This document shows positions 16,263 through 25,770 of a stretch of 64,000 nucleotides of DNA, one piece after another. A program made the translations under genes and the position numbers. Origin of the DNA: Streptomyces bottropensis ATCC 25435 (lineage in GTDB: Bacteria; Actinomycetota; Actinomycetes; Streptomycetales; Streptomycetaceae); NCBI RefSeq assembly GCF_000383595.1, contig NZ_KB911581.1, forward strand, positions 3,354,265-3,418,264, written 5' to 3'. Position 1 is the stretch's first letter. Every line of letters begins with the position of its first letter. A model generated the notes under the pieces. That model had not been told where the DNA came from, did not search any database, and saw nothing but the letters and a program-made list of their open reading frames with translations.

Positions 16263-16310
16263 CTGTCAGTGGCGGCTGTCACCATCTGGACTGTCAGTGG
16301 CAGGTGTCAC
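16263..16310. promoter_or_regulatory. Direct repeats at the methyltransferase promoter
   Basis: CTGTCAGTGGC-N-G-N-TGTCAC occurs twice, at 16263-16282 and 16291-16310, 28 bp apart and just before ATG 16320. The second copy contains AGTGGCAGGTGTCACT, a near palindrome. The placement over the transcription and translation start suggests repressor sites, with an unknown regulator. Confidence 0.5.
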
Positions 16311-16319
16311 TCTGGCGGC

Positions 16320-16979
16320 ATGACCAACATCGACGACGGCGAAACCTCCCCGGACCTTCGAACACCGGACAACCCGGCGGCAGATGACCCTCCGGAGGCC
16401 GTCGACTGGGATGCTCGGGCGCCCGGTTTCGACGACGAACCCGATCATGGCCTGCGGGAACCCGCCGTCCGGGAGGCCTGGGCGGCCCGCCTGCGGGACT
16501 GGCTGCCGCCTCCCGCCCGCGATGTGCTCGACCTCGGCTGTGGCACCGGCAGCCTGTCACTCCTCGCGGCCGAGCAGGGACACCGGGTGACCGGGATCGA
16601 CTCCTCCCCGGCCATGGTCGCCCTCGCCCGCGCCAAACTCGCCGGGCGCCCCGCCGTGTTCCTCGTCGGCGACGCGGCGGCCCCGCCCGTGGGGGAGGAG
16701 CGGTTCGACGTCGTCCTCGTCCGCCATGTGCTGTGGGCCCTGCCCGACCCGGGCCGCGTCCTGCGCCACTGGTGCGGCCTGCTGCGGCCCGGCGGCCGGC
16801 TCGTGCTGGTCGAGGGGGTGTGGGGCGCCCTCAGCCCGGTCGGCATCTCCGCCGAGCGGCTGCGGAGGATGGTCGCGCCCCTCGTGGCCGACGCCGAGGT
16901 GGTGCGGCTGGAGGCCGACGCGCTGCTGTGGGGCCGGACGGTCCAGGACGAGCGGTACGCGGTGGTGGCCCGCCTCTGA
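16320..16979 (+). CDS. SAM-dependent class I methyltransferase
   Basis: 219-residue cytoplasmic methyltransferase. Motif I is DLGCGTGSLSLLAAEQG (about 66-82), motif II contains VTGIDSSPAMV, then FDVVLVRHVLWALPDP (motif IV) and LLRPGGRLVLVEG (motif V). The substrate is unknown. ATG 16320 lies ten bases after a pair of direct repeats and has no strong ribosome site. It is one of many small standalone methyltransferases in this genus. Confidence 0.88.
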   Translation: MTNIDDGETSPDLRTPDNPAADDPPEAVDWDARAPGFDDEPDHGLREPAVREAWAARLRDWLPPPARDVLDLGCGTGSLSLLAAEQGHRVTGIDSSPAMVALARAKLAGRPAVFLVGDAAAPPVGEERFDVVLVRHVLWALPDPGRVLRHWCGLLRPGGRLVLVEGVWGALSPVGISAERLRRMVAPLVADAEVVRLEADALLWGRTVQDERYAVVARL

Positions 16980-17027
16980 CCGTCGTCCCGGGCCGGAGCC
17001 GCCCCCGGCCCACGCCCCCGCCGCCGT

Positions 17028-17540
17028 TCACGCCAGCAGCGACTCCAGGCCCCCTTCGACGGTGGCGAGCGCCTCCAGTTCGTCCAGGGCGGCCACGGCG
17101 GCCGCCGCGGCCGCCGGGTCGCTCTCTGCGAGCCCGCTCTCCTCGAACTCGTCCTCGTCCAGCCGCAGGACGGCCGTGCCGTCGCCCGAGCGCCACAGGT
17201 CCAGGTCGAGATCCTCGACGACGAGTTCCCCGCCCGCGAACGTGGCGGGCCGGGTGATGTCGCAGTACCAGCCCTTCAGCGCGCCCCGCGCGTCACGGAC
17301 CTCCTTCACGGCGTACCACCGGTCGCGCCAGTAGTACTCGGTGAACACGTCACCCGGCTCGAACTGCACGAACCCGAAGTTCCGGACGCCCTCGCCCGCC
17401 CAGGCGGCCCGCACCGCCACCCGGACGCCGTCGTCGCTCAACAGCCGCGCGGGGTAACGGATCTTCGTACGGCCGGCCTTGAGCAGGACGACGTCCACCT
17501 CGTACGCCTCGCCTGCGGATTCAGCCCAGTTCACGGACAT
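17028..17540 (-). CDS. DUF402 domain protein
   Basis: 170-residue protein with the DUF402 signature: WRDRWYAVKEVRDARGALKGWYCDITRP and VEDLDLDLW, whose acidic residues bind metal in the family. Relatives include nucleoside diphosphatase-like enzymes. The C-terminal third is an Ala/Glu-rich tail. ATG 17540 has GGAGG six bases upstream and overlaps the end of the upstream acetyltransferase gene by 20 bp, so the two are co-translated. Confidence 0.82.
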   Translation of the reverse strand: MSVNWAESAGEAYEVDVVLLKAGRTKIRYPARLLSDDGVRVAVRAAWAGEGVRNFGFVQFEPGDVFTEYYWRDRWYAVKEVRDARGALKGWYCDITRPATFAGGELVVEDLDLDLWRSGDGTAVLRLDEDEFEESGLAESDPAAAAAAVAALDELEALATVEGGLESLLA

Positions 17541-18450
17541 ACCGCACCTCCGTCGCGCAGATCTCGTACCCGAACCACTTGTTGACCGCCAGCATCGGGC
17601 CGTTGCCGGCGTCGTTGCCCGTGAAGGCCTCCGTGCAGCCGGCGGCACGGGCGCGGTGCAGGGAGTCGTTCTTGGCGAGCTTGGCCAGGCCCCGGCCGCG
17701 GAAGGCGCGGGCGGTGCCCGTCATCCCCGTGAAGTAGCGGTCCCGGCCGTCCGTGCGGACCGCGGTGAACGCGGCGGGCGTGCCGTCCACGACGACCACC
17801 GTGCTCAGGGAGTGGTCCAGCAGCGGGTGGCGGTAGGTCTCGGCGAGCCACCGCTCGTAGTCGTCGAACTCCGCGTCCAGATCGCCGGGTTCGTCCGCCG
17901 ACACCTCCGCGTCCAGGTCGAACAGGGGGCGTGGGTCGTCGGCGAAGTCGGCTGCCGTGCGCAGCTGCGCACCCGGGGGCGGTGTTCCGAGCGGCGGGAG
18001 GGTGCCATGGGCCAGGTCCAGGCGGAGGAAGTGGGCGGAGCGGCTCGGGGCGTAGCCGCGGCGCTCGGCGAACGCCCGGTTCTGCGGGGTGTCCAGCACC
18101 CACGACAGCAGCCGCCTCGCCCCCACCGCCGTCAGCCGCTCCTCGGCCGCGCGCACCAGCAGACCGCCGGCCCCTCGACGTAACCGCCCCGGGTGTACGT
18201 AGACGTTCAGAAAGCCCTGGCCCGGCACGGGGCTGTCGTCGGCGATGCCCAGTTGCGCGGTGCCGATCACCTCGCCGTCCGCCTCGGCGACCAGCTGGCG
18301 GTAGTGCGCCCCGTCAGGCGCGTGGGCGGCGTCGTGGAGCACGGACTCGGCGGTACCGACCATGAAGGGCAGGGCCAGCCGCCGTACCGCCACGAACGCC
18401 TCGGCGTCCGCGGGGTCGGCGGCGCGCAGGGCGCGCACGATCACTGTCAT
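17521..18450 (-). CDS. GNAT-family N-acetyltransferase (tandem domains)
   Basis: 309 residues with two acetyltransferase-like halves. The N-terminal half (about 1-150) has LNVYVHPGRLRRGAGGLLVRAAEERL, an acetyl-CoA-binding motif A. The C-terminal half (about 160-309) has FTGMTGTARAFRGRGLAKLAKNDSLHRAR and a GNGPMLAVNKWFGYE motif typical of Streptomyces GNATs. The acceptor is unknown. The start ATG 18450 lacks a clear ribosome site. It is divergent from a short GntR gene 72 bp away and overlaps the downstream DUF402 gene. Confidence 0.85.
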   Translation of the reverse strand: MTVIVRALRAADPADAEAFVAVRRLALPFMVGTAESVLHDAAHAPDGAHYRQLVAEADGEVIGTAQLGIADDSPVPGQGFLNVYVHPGRLRRGAGGLLVRAAEERLTAVGARRLLSWVLDTPQNRAFAERRGYAPSRSAHFLRLDLAHGTLPPLGTPPPGAQLRTAADFADDPRPLFDLDAEVSADEPGDLDAEFDDYERWLAETYRHPLLDHSLSTVVVVDGTPAAFTAVRTDGRDRYFTGMTGTARAFRGRGLAKLAKNDSLHRARAAGCTEAFTGNDAGNGPMLAVNKWFGYEICATEVRYVRELG

Positions 18451-18521
18451 GGGTGCGCACGGTACGGGGGCCGCACGGTGGGCTGCCTCCGAATTTCCGC
18501 CGGGTACGGGACAATCGCCGC

Positions 18522-18890
18522 GTGACCTTGAAGATTCGCATCGTGGAGGGGGGCGCGCCCTACGAGCAGGTGCGCGCCCAGATCTCGGAACAGGCCCACT
18601 CCGGCGCGCTGCCCGTGGGGTACCGGCTGCCGACCGTACGGGGGCTCGCCGAGCAGCTCGGGCTCGCGGCCAACACCGTCGCCAAGGCGTACCGGGCGCT
18701 GGAGACGGACGGGGTGATCGAGACGCGGGGGCGCAACGGGACGTTCGTGGCGGCCGCCGGCTCGGCCGCGGAGCGCGAGGCCGCGGCGGCCGCGGGGGCG
18801 TACGCGGAGCGGGTGCGCCGGCTCGGCCTCGGCGAGGCGGAGGCGCTGGCGGTGGCCCGGGACGCCCTGCGGGCCGCGTACGCGGAGTAG
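18522..18890 (+). CDS. YtrA-type GntR transcriptional regulator
   Basis: 122 residues: a GntR winged helix at 1-75 (YEQVRAQISEQ, RLPTVRGLAEQLGLAANTVAKAYRALETDGVIETRGRNGTFV in sequence order) followed by only about 45 residues of helix, as in the YtrA subgroup, which usually controls ABC transporters. GTG 18522 is chosen because the DNA-binding domain begins directly after it. No transporter is adjacent. Confidence 0.88.
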   Translation: MTLKIRIVEGGAPYEQVRAQISEQAHSGALPVGYRLPTVRGLAEQLGLAANTVAKAYRALETDGVIETRGRNGTFVAAAGSAAEREAAAAAGAYAERVRRLGLGEAEALAVARDALRAAYAE

Positions 18891-18919
18891 GACCCCCGGG
18901 GCGGGGCCCACGACGGGGA

Positions 18920-19696
18920 TCAGGTCCGCGCCGGCCGTGCCGGCCGCGGTGTGCGGGTCGGCCGCAGACCCGCGCTCCGCGCCGCGCTCGCGAACGTCGT
19001 CGCGTCCCTCACCGCCGCCGCGTGGGGGTCGTTGTTGAAGTAGACGTAGGCGTCGGAGTCGGCGGGCCAGGTGTCGGCGATGCGGTGGGCCCAGGTCGAC
19101 AGGGCCTGGCGGCCGTAGTGGGGCCAGGGGCGGGCCCGGCCCTGGTGGAGGCGGAGGTAGCACCAGTCGGTGGTGCGCCAGAGCGGGGTCGCCGGGCGGG
19201 ACCGGGTGTCGGCCCAGCACAGGGCCGCGCCGCGGGACTCCAGCACCTCACGGATCTCGGGGGTCCACCAGGAGTCGTGGCGGGGTTCGACCGCGATACG
19301 GGTGCCGGCGGGGAAGCGGTCCAGGCAGCCGCTCAGGAGGTCCGCGTCGGCCCGCAGGGTCGGTGGCAGCTGGAGCAGGATCGGGCCCAGCCGGTCGCCG
19401 AGGCCCTCCGCGTGGCTCATCAGGCGGTGCACCGGCTCCTCGGGGTCCCGCAGCCGCTTGATGTGGGTCAGGTACCGGCTCGCCTTGACCGCGACCACGA
19501 AGTCCGCCGGCACCCTCTCCCGCCACGCCTCGAAGTTCTCCTTCGTCGGCAGCCGGTAGAACGCGTTGTTGAGCTCGACCGTGGCGAAGCGGGCCGCGTA
19601 CTCCTCCAGCCACAGCCGGGTGGGGCAGCCCGCCGGGTAGAGGGCGCCGCGCCAGTCCTTGTACTGCCACCCCGACGTGCCGACGAACAAGGTCAT
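18920..19696 (-). CDS. DUF72 family protein
   Basis: 258-residue DUF72 (YecE-like) protein with a TIM-barrel-like fold. It shows the family opening MTLFVGTSGWQYKDW, then FYRLPTKENFEAWRERVPADFVVAVKASRYLTH and the C-terminal YVYFNNDPHAAAVRDA stretch. The biochemical role of the family is not established. ATG 19696 is used because the conserved domain starts there. Confidence 0.88.
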   Translation of the reverse strand: MTLFVGTSGWQYKDWRGALYPAGCPTRLWLEEYAARFATVELNNAFYRLPTKENFEAWRERVPADFVVAVKASRYLTHIKRLRDPEEPVHRLMSHAEGLGDRLGPILLQLPPTLRADADLLSGCLDRFPAGTRIAVEPRHDSWWTPEIREVLESRGAALCWADTRSRPATPLWRTTDWCYLRLHQGRARPWPHYGRQALSTWAHRIADTWPADSDAYVYFNNDPHAAAVRDATTFASAARSAGLRPTRTPRPARPART

Positions 19697-19760
19697 ACAT
19701 CCATGAAAACACCGAAGCGCGACCGCCCACAGGTGACCGCTCCCGCCCGCGGGCGACCGC

Positions 19761-20855
<1,095 letters not shown>

Positions 20856-21284
20856 GGCGCCATGATCCGTCACCGGGGGCGCCCCGTGCACCCGCTTTCC
20901 GCGGCGCGCCGCGGGCTCGACCCGCACGCGGTCCGGCGCGCACACGGGAGTTTCCCCGGAGGCGGCACGCCCCTCCGGGGAGACTCCCGTTCCCACGGCG
21001 GTGTTCACGGTCAGTCAGGACACGATCTGCAGCGCAGGGTTCGCGCGTTCTGCTCCCGGCCCACAAGCGGACTGTGCGATCGAGGGTTGTGGCTCAAGGG
21101 AGTTGAGTTTTGTCATGCGTATGCCACGCGCGCGCAATCGGGCGGACGTGGTTCGCGGTGGTTCGCGGTGGTTCGCGGTGGATCCGGTCTGTTGCGACCA
21201 GGAAAGTATTGACATGGACACTTCCGATCAACGCGCGTAGTTGCTACGACGGTTGAGGCAGAGATCCTGCTAAAGGGAGGTTCC
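20856..21284. other. Divergent intergenic region with orphan hairpin and 10-bp repeats
   Basis: No gene is supported. It holds a large hairpin at 20944-20990 (arms ACGGGAGT / ACTCCCGT and CCCCGGAGG / CCTCCGGGG with one internal mismatch). It also has three tandem copies of GTGGTTCGCG at 21148-21177 with a partial fourth. A TTGACA element at 21208-21213 lies about 75 bp before the lipase start. Promoters for both flanking genes must lie here. Confidence 0.6.
20944..20990. terminator. Orphan terminator-like hairpin
   Basis: A stem of 17 pairs with one two-base internal mismatch and a 9-nt loop. It lies upstream of both neighbouring genes, so it terminates neither of them. It could end an unannotated short transcript or act as a leader structure for the minus-strand ATPase gene. 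Confidence 0.55.
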
Positions 21285-22091
21285 ATGAGACGTTCCCGAC
21301 TTGCGGCATACATGACCTCACTCCTCCTGGCCGTCGGCGTCGCCCTCACCGGGGCCACGACGGCCGAGGCGTCCCAACAGGCCGCCGCCACCGGCTATGT
21401 GGCGCTCGGTGACTCCTACTCCTCGGGCGTCGGCGCCGGGAGCTACATCTCCTCCAGCGGCGACTGCAAGCGCAGCACGAAGGCCTACCCGTACCTCTGG
21501 GCGGCCGCCAACTCACCCTCGTCCTTCGACTTCACGGCCTGCTCGGGCGCCCGAACGGGTGATGTTCTGGCGCGTCAGCTGGGACCGCTCGGCACGGGCA
21601 CGGGGCTGGTCTCCGTGAGCGTCGGTGGCAACGACGCCGGCTTCGCCGACGTCATGACCACCTGCGTCCTGCAGTCCGACAGCTCCTGCCTCGCGCGCAT
21701 CAACACGGCCAAGGCGTACGTCGACTCCACGCTCCCCGGCCAACTCGACAAGGTCTACTCGGCGATCAGCGCGAAGGCACCGGCCGCCCATGTGGTGGTG
21801 CTCGGCTACCCCCGCTTCTACCGGCTCGGCGGCACCTGCCCCGGCCTCTCCCAGGCCAAGCGGTCCGCCATCAACAACGCGGCCGACCACCTGAACACCG
21901 CGATCGCCAAACGTGCCGCCGACCACGGCTTCACCTTCGGCGACGTCCGCCCGACGTTCACCGGCCACGAACTGTGCTCGGGCAGCGCGTGGCTGCACAG
22001 CCTCAACCTGCTGAACACGGGCGATTCCTACCACCCGAAGGCCGCCGGACAGTCCGGCGGCTATCTGCCGGTCCTCAGGAACGCGGCCTGA
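21285..22091 (+). CDS. Secreted SGNH/GDSL lipase
   Basis: 268-residue extracellular esterase/lipase. The signal peptide runs to about residue 30 (AEA). SGNH blocks are clear: GDSYSSG with Ser44, a Gly block, SVGGNDAGF (Asn), and DSYHPKAAGQ with His250. Six cysteines after the signal suggest three disulphides as in known Streptomyces SGNH lipases; from memory it matches the characterised SCO1725 enzyme in length and motifs. AAAGGGAGG lies just before ATG 21285. Its last 17 bases overlap the 3-prime end of the convergent kinase gene. Confidence 0.92.
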   Translation: MRRSRLAAYMTSLLLAVGVALTGATTAEASQQAAATGYVALGDSYSSGVGAGSYISSSGDCKRSTKAYPYLWAAANSPSSFDFTACSGARTGDVLARQLGPLGTGTGLVSVSVGGNDAGFADVMTTCVLQSDSSCLARINTAKAYVDSTLPGQLDKVYSAISAKAPAAHVVVLGYPRFYRLGGTCPGLSQAKRSAINNAADHLNTAIAKRAADHGFTFGDVRPTFTGHELCSGSAWLHSLNLLNTGDSYHPKAAGQSGGYLPVLRNAA

Positions 22092-23841
22092 CGGCCCCGT
22101 AGGGAGCCACCCCGGTGAGGACCCCGGCCTCGTCGTCGTAGTCGGCGTCGGAGTCGCTGTACTCGCCGGGGTTCTCCTGGTCGTCGCCGGGGGAGGTCCC
22201 GCCCGTGGTCGGGGCCTCGGTCTCGCACGTCACCGAGAACGCGACCGCGTTGGACCTCTTGCTCACCGGTCCCCGGACCTCGACGCTGATCTCGTCCGTG
22301 TGACTGCCGTTCGTCGAGACGACGACCTGGTCCCGCTTGGTCTTCTCGCCGCCGGCGGAGAAGGACAGTGTCTTCCAGCCGGTGTCGTCGAGCTGGCCGT
22401 TCTTCGCCACCCAGCGGTACTGGACGTCCACGGGGACGCTGCCCACGGTGAACGTCGCGGTGAAGTTGGGCACCTGGTCGTCCGGCGGCGGACAGGTGCC
22501 GGAGTAGTCGGTGTTCGCGCCCGTCACCGTCACGTCGACCGACTGCGCGGGCGGCTTGGTGGTCGGCTTCTGCTCGGGTGTCTCGGAGGGGGTCTCACTG
22601 TCGTCCTCCGTGGCGCCGCCGCCGGGTTCCTCCTCGCCCGTACCGCCGTCGGCCGTCCCGCCGTCGGTTCCGCCCACCGTGCCCGCCCCGTTGGTGGGAT
22701 TGCCGTTCTTACCACCGTCGTCACGGTTGACCAGGGCGTACGTCAGCCCTGCGACGGCAAGGGCGATCGCCGCGATACCGGCGACCAGGAAGACGAGGGC
22801 ACGGCGGTTGCGGTCCCGCCCGCCGGCCGGCACCGCGGAGGGGTGCGTCGCCGCGGCCGGGACGGGGCGCGGCGGAGTCGGCGCGCCGTACCGGTTCGTG
22901 GTCCGTCCCGTGCCCGCGTTGCCCGCGGCGGGGAAGGCGGCCACCGTCGGGTCGTACGGCGCCGACGCGAGCGTACCGGAGCGCGTGCCGCCCGTGCCGG
23001 AGGGCGTACCGCCGGCGCCGATGATCCGCAGGTCCCGCTCGGCCTGCTCGGCGGGCATCCGGTCGGCCGGATCCTTGCGCAGCAGCCCCTCGATCACCGG
23101 GGCCAGCGGACCGGCCCGGTGCGGCGGCACAAGCTCCTCGTCGACGACCGCGCGCAGGGTGCTGAGCGGAGTGTTCTGCCGGAACGGGGAGTTGCCCTCG
23201 ACCGCCGCGTACAGCAGCACGCCGAGGGACCACAGGTCCGACTCGGGGCCGAAGGCCCGGCCGAGGGCGCGCTCGGGGGCGAGGAACTCGGGAGAGCCGA
23301 TGACCTCGCCGGTCATGGTCAGCGCGGAGCTGCCCTCGACCGTCGCGATACCGAAGTCGGTGAGGACGACCCGGCCGTCGTTGGACATCAGCACGTTCGC
23401 CGGTTTCACGTCCCGGTGCAGCACCCCGGCCTCGTGCGCGGCGCGCAGCGCGGACAGCACCTCGGCACCGATGTGGGCGGCGCGCTGCGGGCCGATCGGG
23501 CCCTCGGCGTCCAGGAGGTCGGCGAGCGACACACCGCGCACCAGCTCCATCACGATCCACGGGCGGCCGTCCTCCATGGCCACGTCGTACACGGTGACGA
23601 CATTGCGGTTGGCGACGCGCGCGGCCGCCCACGCCTCCCGCTCCAGCCGGGCGTACATCCGCTCGACGTCGGACACCGGGATCCCGCCCGGCGCCTTCAC
23701 CTCCTTGACGGCGACCTCGCGGTGCAGCACCTCGTCACGGGCCCGCCACACGGTCCCCATGCCGCCTTCGCCCAGCGGGGTCAGGAGCCGGTACCGGCCC
23801 GCGATCACCCGTTCACTGCCCGGTTCTTCGGACACGGCCAT
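22075..23841 (-). CDS. Membrane Ser/Thr protein kinase (PknB-like)
   Basis: 588 residues. The Hanks-type kinase domain (about 15-280) has LGEGGMGTVW, Lys46 (VAVKEV), the HRDVKPANV catalytic loop (142-150), DFG (162-164) and the SPEFLAPE activation-loop end. A Pro/Gly/Thr linker leads to one membrane helix near 345-370 (LVFLVAGIAAIALAVAGLTYALV). Outside is a Thr/Glu-rich spacer and a small beta domain with two cysteines, not a PASTA repeat. Such kinases relay envelope signals. It is convergent with the SGNH lipase, overlapping by 17 bp. Confidence 0.92.
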   Translation of the reverse strand: MAVSEEPGSERVIAGRYRLLTPLGEGGMGTVWRARDEVLHREVAVKEVKAPGGIPVSDVERMYARLEREAWAAARVANRNVVTVYDVAMEDGRPWIVMELVRGVSLADLLDAEGPIGPQRAAHIGAEVLSALRAAHEAGVLHRDVKPANVLMSNDGRVVLTDFGIATVEGSSALTMTGEVIGSPEFLAPERALGRAFGPESDLWSLGVLLYAAVEGNSPFRQNTPLSTLRAVVDEELVPPHRAGPLAPVIEGLLRKDPADRMPAEQAERDLRIIGAGGTPSGTGGTRSGTLASAPYDPTVAAFPAAGNAGTGRTTNRYGAPTPPRPVPAAATHPSAVPAGGRDRNRRALVFLVAGIAAIALAVAGLTYALVNRDDGGKNGNPTNGAGTVGGTDGGTADGGTGEEEPGGGATEDDSETPSETPEQKPTTKPPAQSVDVTVTGANTDYSGTCPPPDDQVPNFTATFTVGSVPVDVQYRWVAKNGQLDDTGWKTLSFSAGGEKTKRDQVVVSTNGSHTDEISVEVRGPVSKRSNAVAFSVTCETEAPTTGGTSPGDDQENPGEYSDSDADYDDEAGVLTGVAPYGAVRPRS

Positions 23842-23901
23842 CCCCCGTCACTCGCATCCGCCTGAAATCTCCACTCCGTGCGATTTCCCCACAAAAGTAG
23901 C

Positions 23902-25770
23902 TCAGCCGAGTGCGGATGTTGCCCCCCTGAACACCAAACCAGCTCCCAGGGCGACAACCAGCAGGGCCGACATCAACGGCACGGTCCTGCGCACCAGCGC
24001 GGCCGTCGGCCCGCCGAGCCGGCCCTCGCCCCGGTCCATCACCCGCGTCACCCAGCCGCCCGCCTTCACGACGGCGTACCCGGCCGCCGTCAACGTGAGC
24101 GCCAGCCCGATGCCGTACGCCACCACGAGCAGCAGCCCGAACCAGGCCTTGCCCAGCGCCGCCGCGCCGACCAGGACGACCACGGCCGACGGGCTCGGCA
24201 CCATGCCGCCCGCGAAGCCGAGCAGGATCGTGCCGCGCAGGGTGGGGGCGGTGGGGTGGGTGTGGGTGAAGCCACCGTGGGTGTGGGTGACGCCGCCACC
24301 GAAGAGGGAGCGCTTCTGGGCGGGGGCGTGGTGGTGGTCGTGGTCGTGACTGTGCGGGTGGTCGCGGTTGTGGTCGTGTTGGTGACCGTGACCGTGACCG
24401 TGACCGTGACCGTGACCGTGACCGTGACCGTGACCGTGACCGTGACCGTGGTCGTGGTCGTCATCGTGCTGGTGGTCGTGGGTGTGGGCCGTGACCGACG
24501 CGTGGGTGTGCGTGCGGGTCTCGCCGTGCGCGTGGCTGGGGGCGGGGGCGGCCTGGGCGAGGACCAGTTCACGGGCGGGCTCGGGCGCGGGCGCGTGGTC
24601 GTGCGTGTGGGAGTGGCCGTCGCCGTGGCTGTGGGAGTGACCGTGGTCGTGGTCGCGGTCGTGCTCATGCTCATGATCATGACCGTGGTCGTGATCGTGC
24701 GTGTGGCCCTGGTCGTGGGCCTTCGCGTGCGTGAGCGTCAGTTTGCGGTTCAGCCAGGCACGTCGTGCGAGCGACAGCCCCGCGCCCATCACGAACAGGC
24801 CGCTCGCGATGCCCAGCCAGGTGATGACGGACGGGGCGGCGGCGGAGCCGGCGAGGACGAGGAGGCCGAGGGCGACCACGCCCAGGGTGTGGGTGACCGT
24901 CACGGACGCGGCCATGGGCAGCACGTCGCGCATCCGGGCCCGGTCGCGGGCGGCGGCCGTCGCGGCCATCAGGGTCTTGCCGTGACCCGGGCCGAGCGCG
25001 TGCATGGCCCCCAGGAACATGGCGATGCCGAAGGCCAGGGCACCGAAGCCGAGGGTGAGGTCGTGGCTGGAGACCAGGTCGTCGAGGGCCCTGGTCCAGC
25101 GGTCGGCGCCCCGCGGCAGGATCGAGGCGCCGGGCGCGTCGCTGCGCTGCTCGGTCAGCGCCGGGCCGCCCGGTTCGACCTGGAGGGACGCCGTCGCCGT
25201 GTCCTCTGGCGACTGCAGCAACTCCTCGGGGTAGCTGGTGAGTCGCTCGGAGACCGACTCCTCGGGGACGTCCGAACCGGCCAGGGTCGTCCGGTCGCCC
25301 TGGGCGGTGACCTCGCGCCAGCCGGGCCCGGAGTCGACGGCCGCGTGGAAGCGTACGTCGGCGGCCCGGTCGGGCAGGGCGGCCGTCAGCCGGCACTCCA
25401 CGCGCAGCGTCTTCAGCCCCGCCTGGCCCGGCCGTTCCTCGGCCCGGCTCGACCCGAGCGCCACCTCGACGGCGCTCCCGTCGACCGTGACCTCACTGCC
25501 CTCGGCGGCCTTCTCGCACCGCTCCCGGGCCCAGTCGCCCATGCCCTGCCGCTCGATGGCGGGCGCGGCCTGGGTGGCCGGGATCTCCGCCAGGTCCTCG
25601 ACATGGAGGATCCTCAGCTTCCCGGGGGCGGCGACCAGGCCGTCGTACCGGTTGACGGTGAAGTTGCCCAGCGGGTGCGCGCTCGCCGTCCCGGTGGGGA
25701 CCAGGACGAGTGCGCAGGCGGCCAGGAACACGGCCGTGCCGGAGGCGAACGCGCGCCGGGGAGTGGTCAC
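23902..25770 (-). CDS. NicO-family nickel/cobalt transporter with His-rich loop
   Basis: 622 residues. A signal-like segment and an extracellular domain (about 30-250) precede six or so membrane helices. HALGPGHGKT is the NicO/RcnA metal motif. The cytoplasmic loop between helices is exceptionally histidine-rich, with (HG)n and (HD)n runs, and should buffer Ni, Co or Zn. A second membrane block follows (FAGGMVPSPSAVVVLVGAAALG). Direction of transport, uptake or efflux, is not decided by sequence. GTG 25770 overlaps the stop of the TPR gene (GTGA), so they are coupled. Part of the His loop is encoded by a perfect hexanucleotide repeat. Confidence 0.85.
   Translation of the reverse strand: MTTPRRAFASGTAVFLAACALVLVPTGTASAHPLGNFTVNRYDGLVAAPGKLRILHVEDLAEIPATQAAPAIERQGMGDWARERCEKAAEGSEVTVDGSAVEVALGSSRAEERPGQAGLKTLRVECRLTAALPDRAADVRFHAAVDSGPGWREVTAQGDRTTLAGSDVPEESVSERLTSYPEELLQSPEDTATASLQVEPGGPALTEQRSDAPGASILPRGADRWTRALDDLVSSHDLTLGFGALAFGIAMFLGAMHALGPGHGKTLMAATAAARDRARMRDVLPMAASVTVTHTLGVVALGLLVLAGSAAAPSVITWLGIASGLFVMGAGLSLARRAWLNRKLTLTHAKAHDQGHTHDHDHGHDHEHEHDRDHDHGHSHSHGDGHSHTHDHAPAPEPARELVLAQAAPAPSHAHGETRTHTHASVTAHTHDHQHDDDHDHGHGHGHGHGHGHGHGHGHGHGHQHDHNRDHPHSHDHDHHHAPAQKRSLFGGGVTHTHGGFTHTHPTAPTLRGTILLGFAGGMVPSPSAVVVLVGAAALGKAWFGLLLVVAYGIGLALTLTAAGYAVVKAGGWVTRVMDRGEGRLGGPTAALVRRTVPLMSALLVVALGAGLVFRGATSALG
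24384..24449. repeat. GACCGT hexanucleotide repeat, 11 copies
   Basis: Eleven perfect GACCGT units lie inside the transporter gene, read on the minus strand as alternating His-Gly codons. Because the unit is six bases, slippage changes loop length by whole HG pairs without shifting frame. Confidence 0.95.

Noticed and set aside
24384..24449. CRISPR or regulatory repeat
   Set aside because: It is coding sequence for a His-Gly loop with no spacers.
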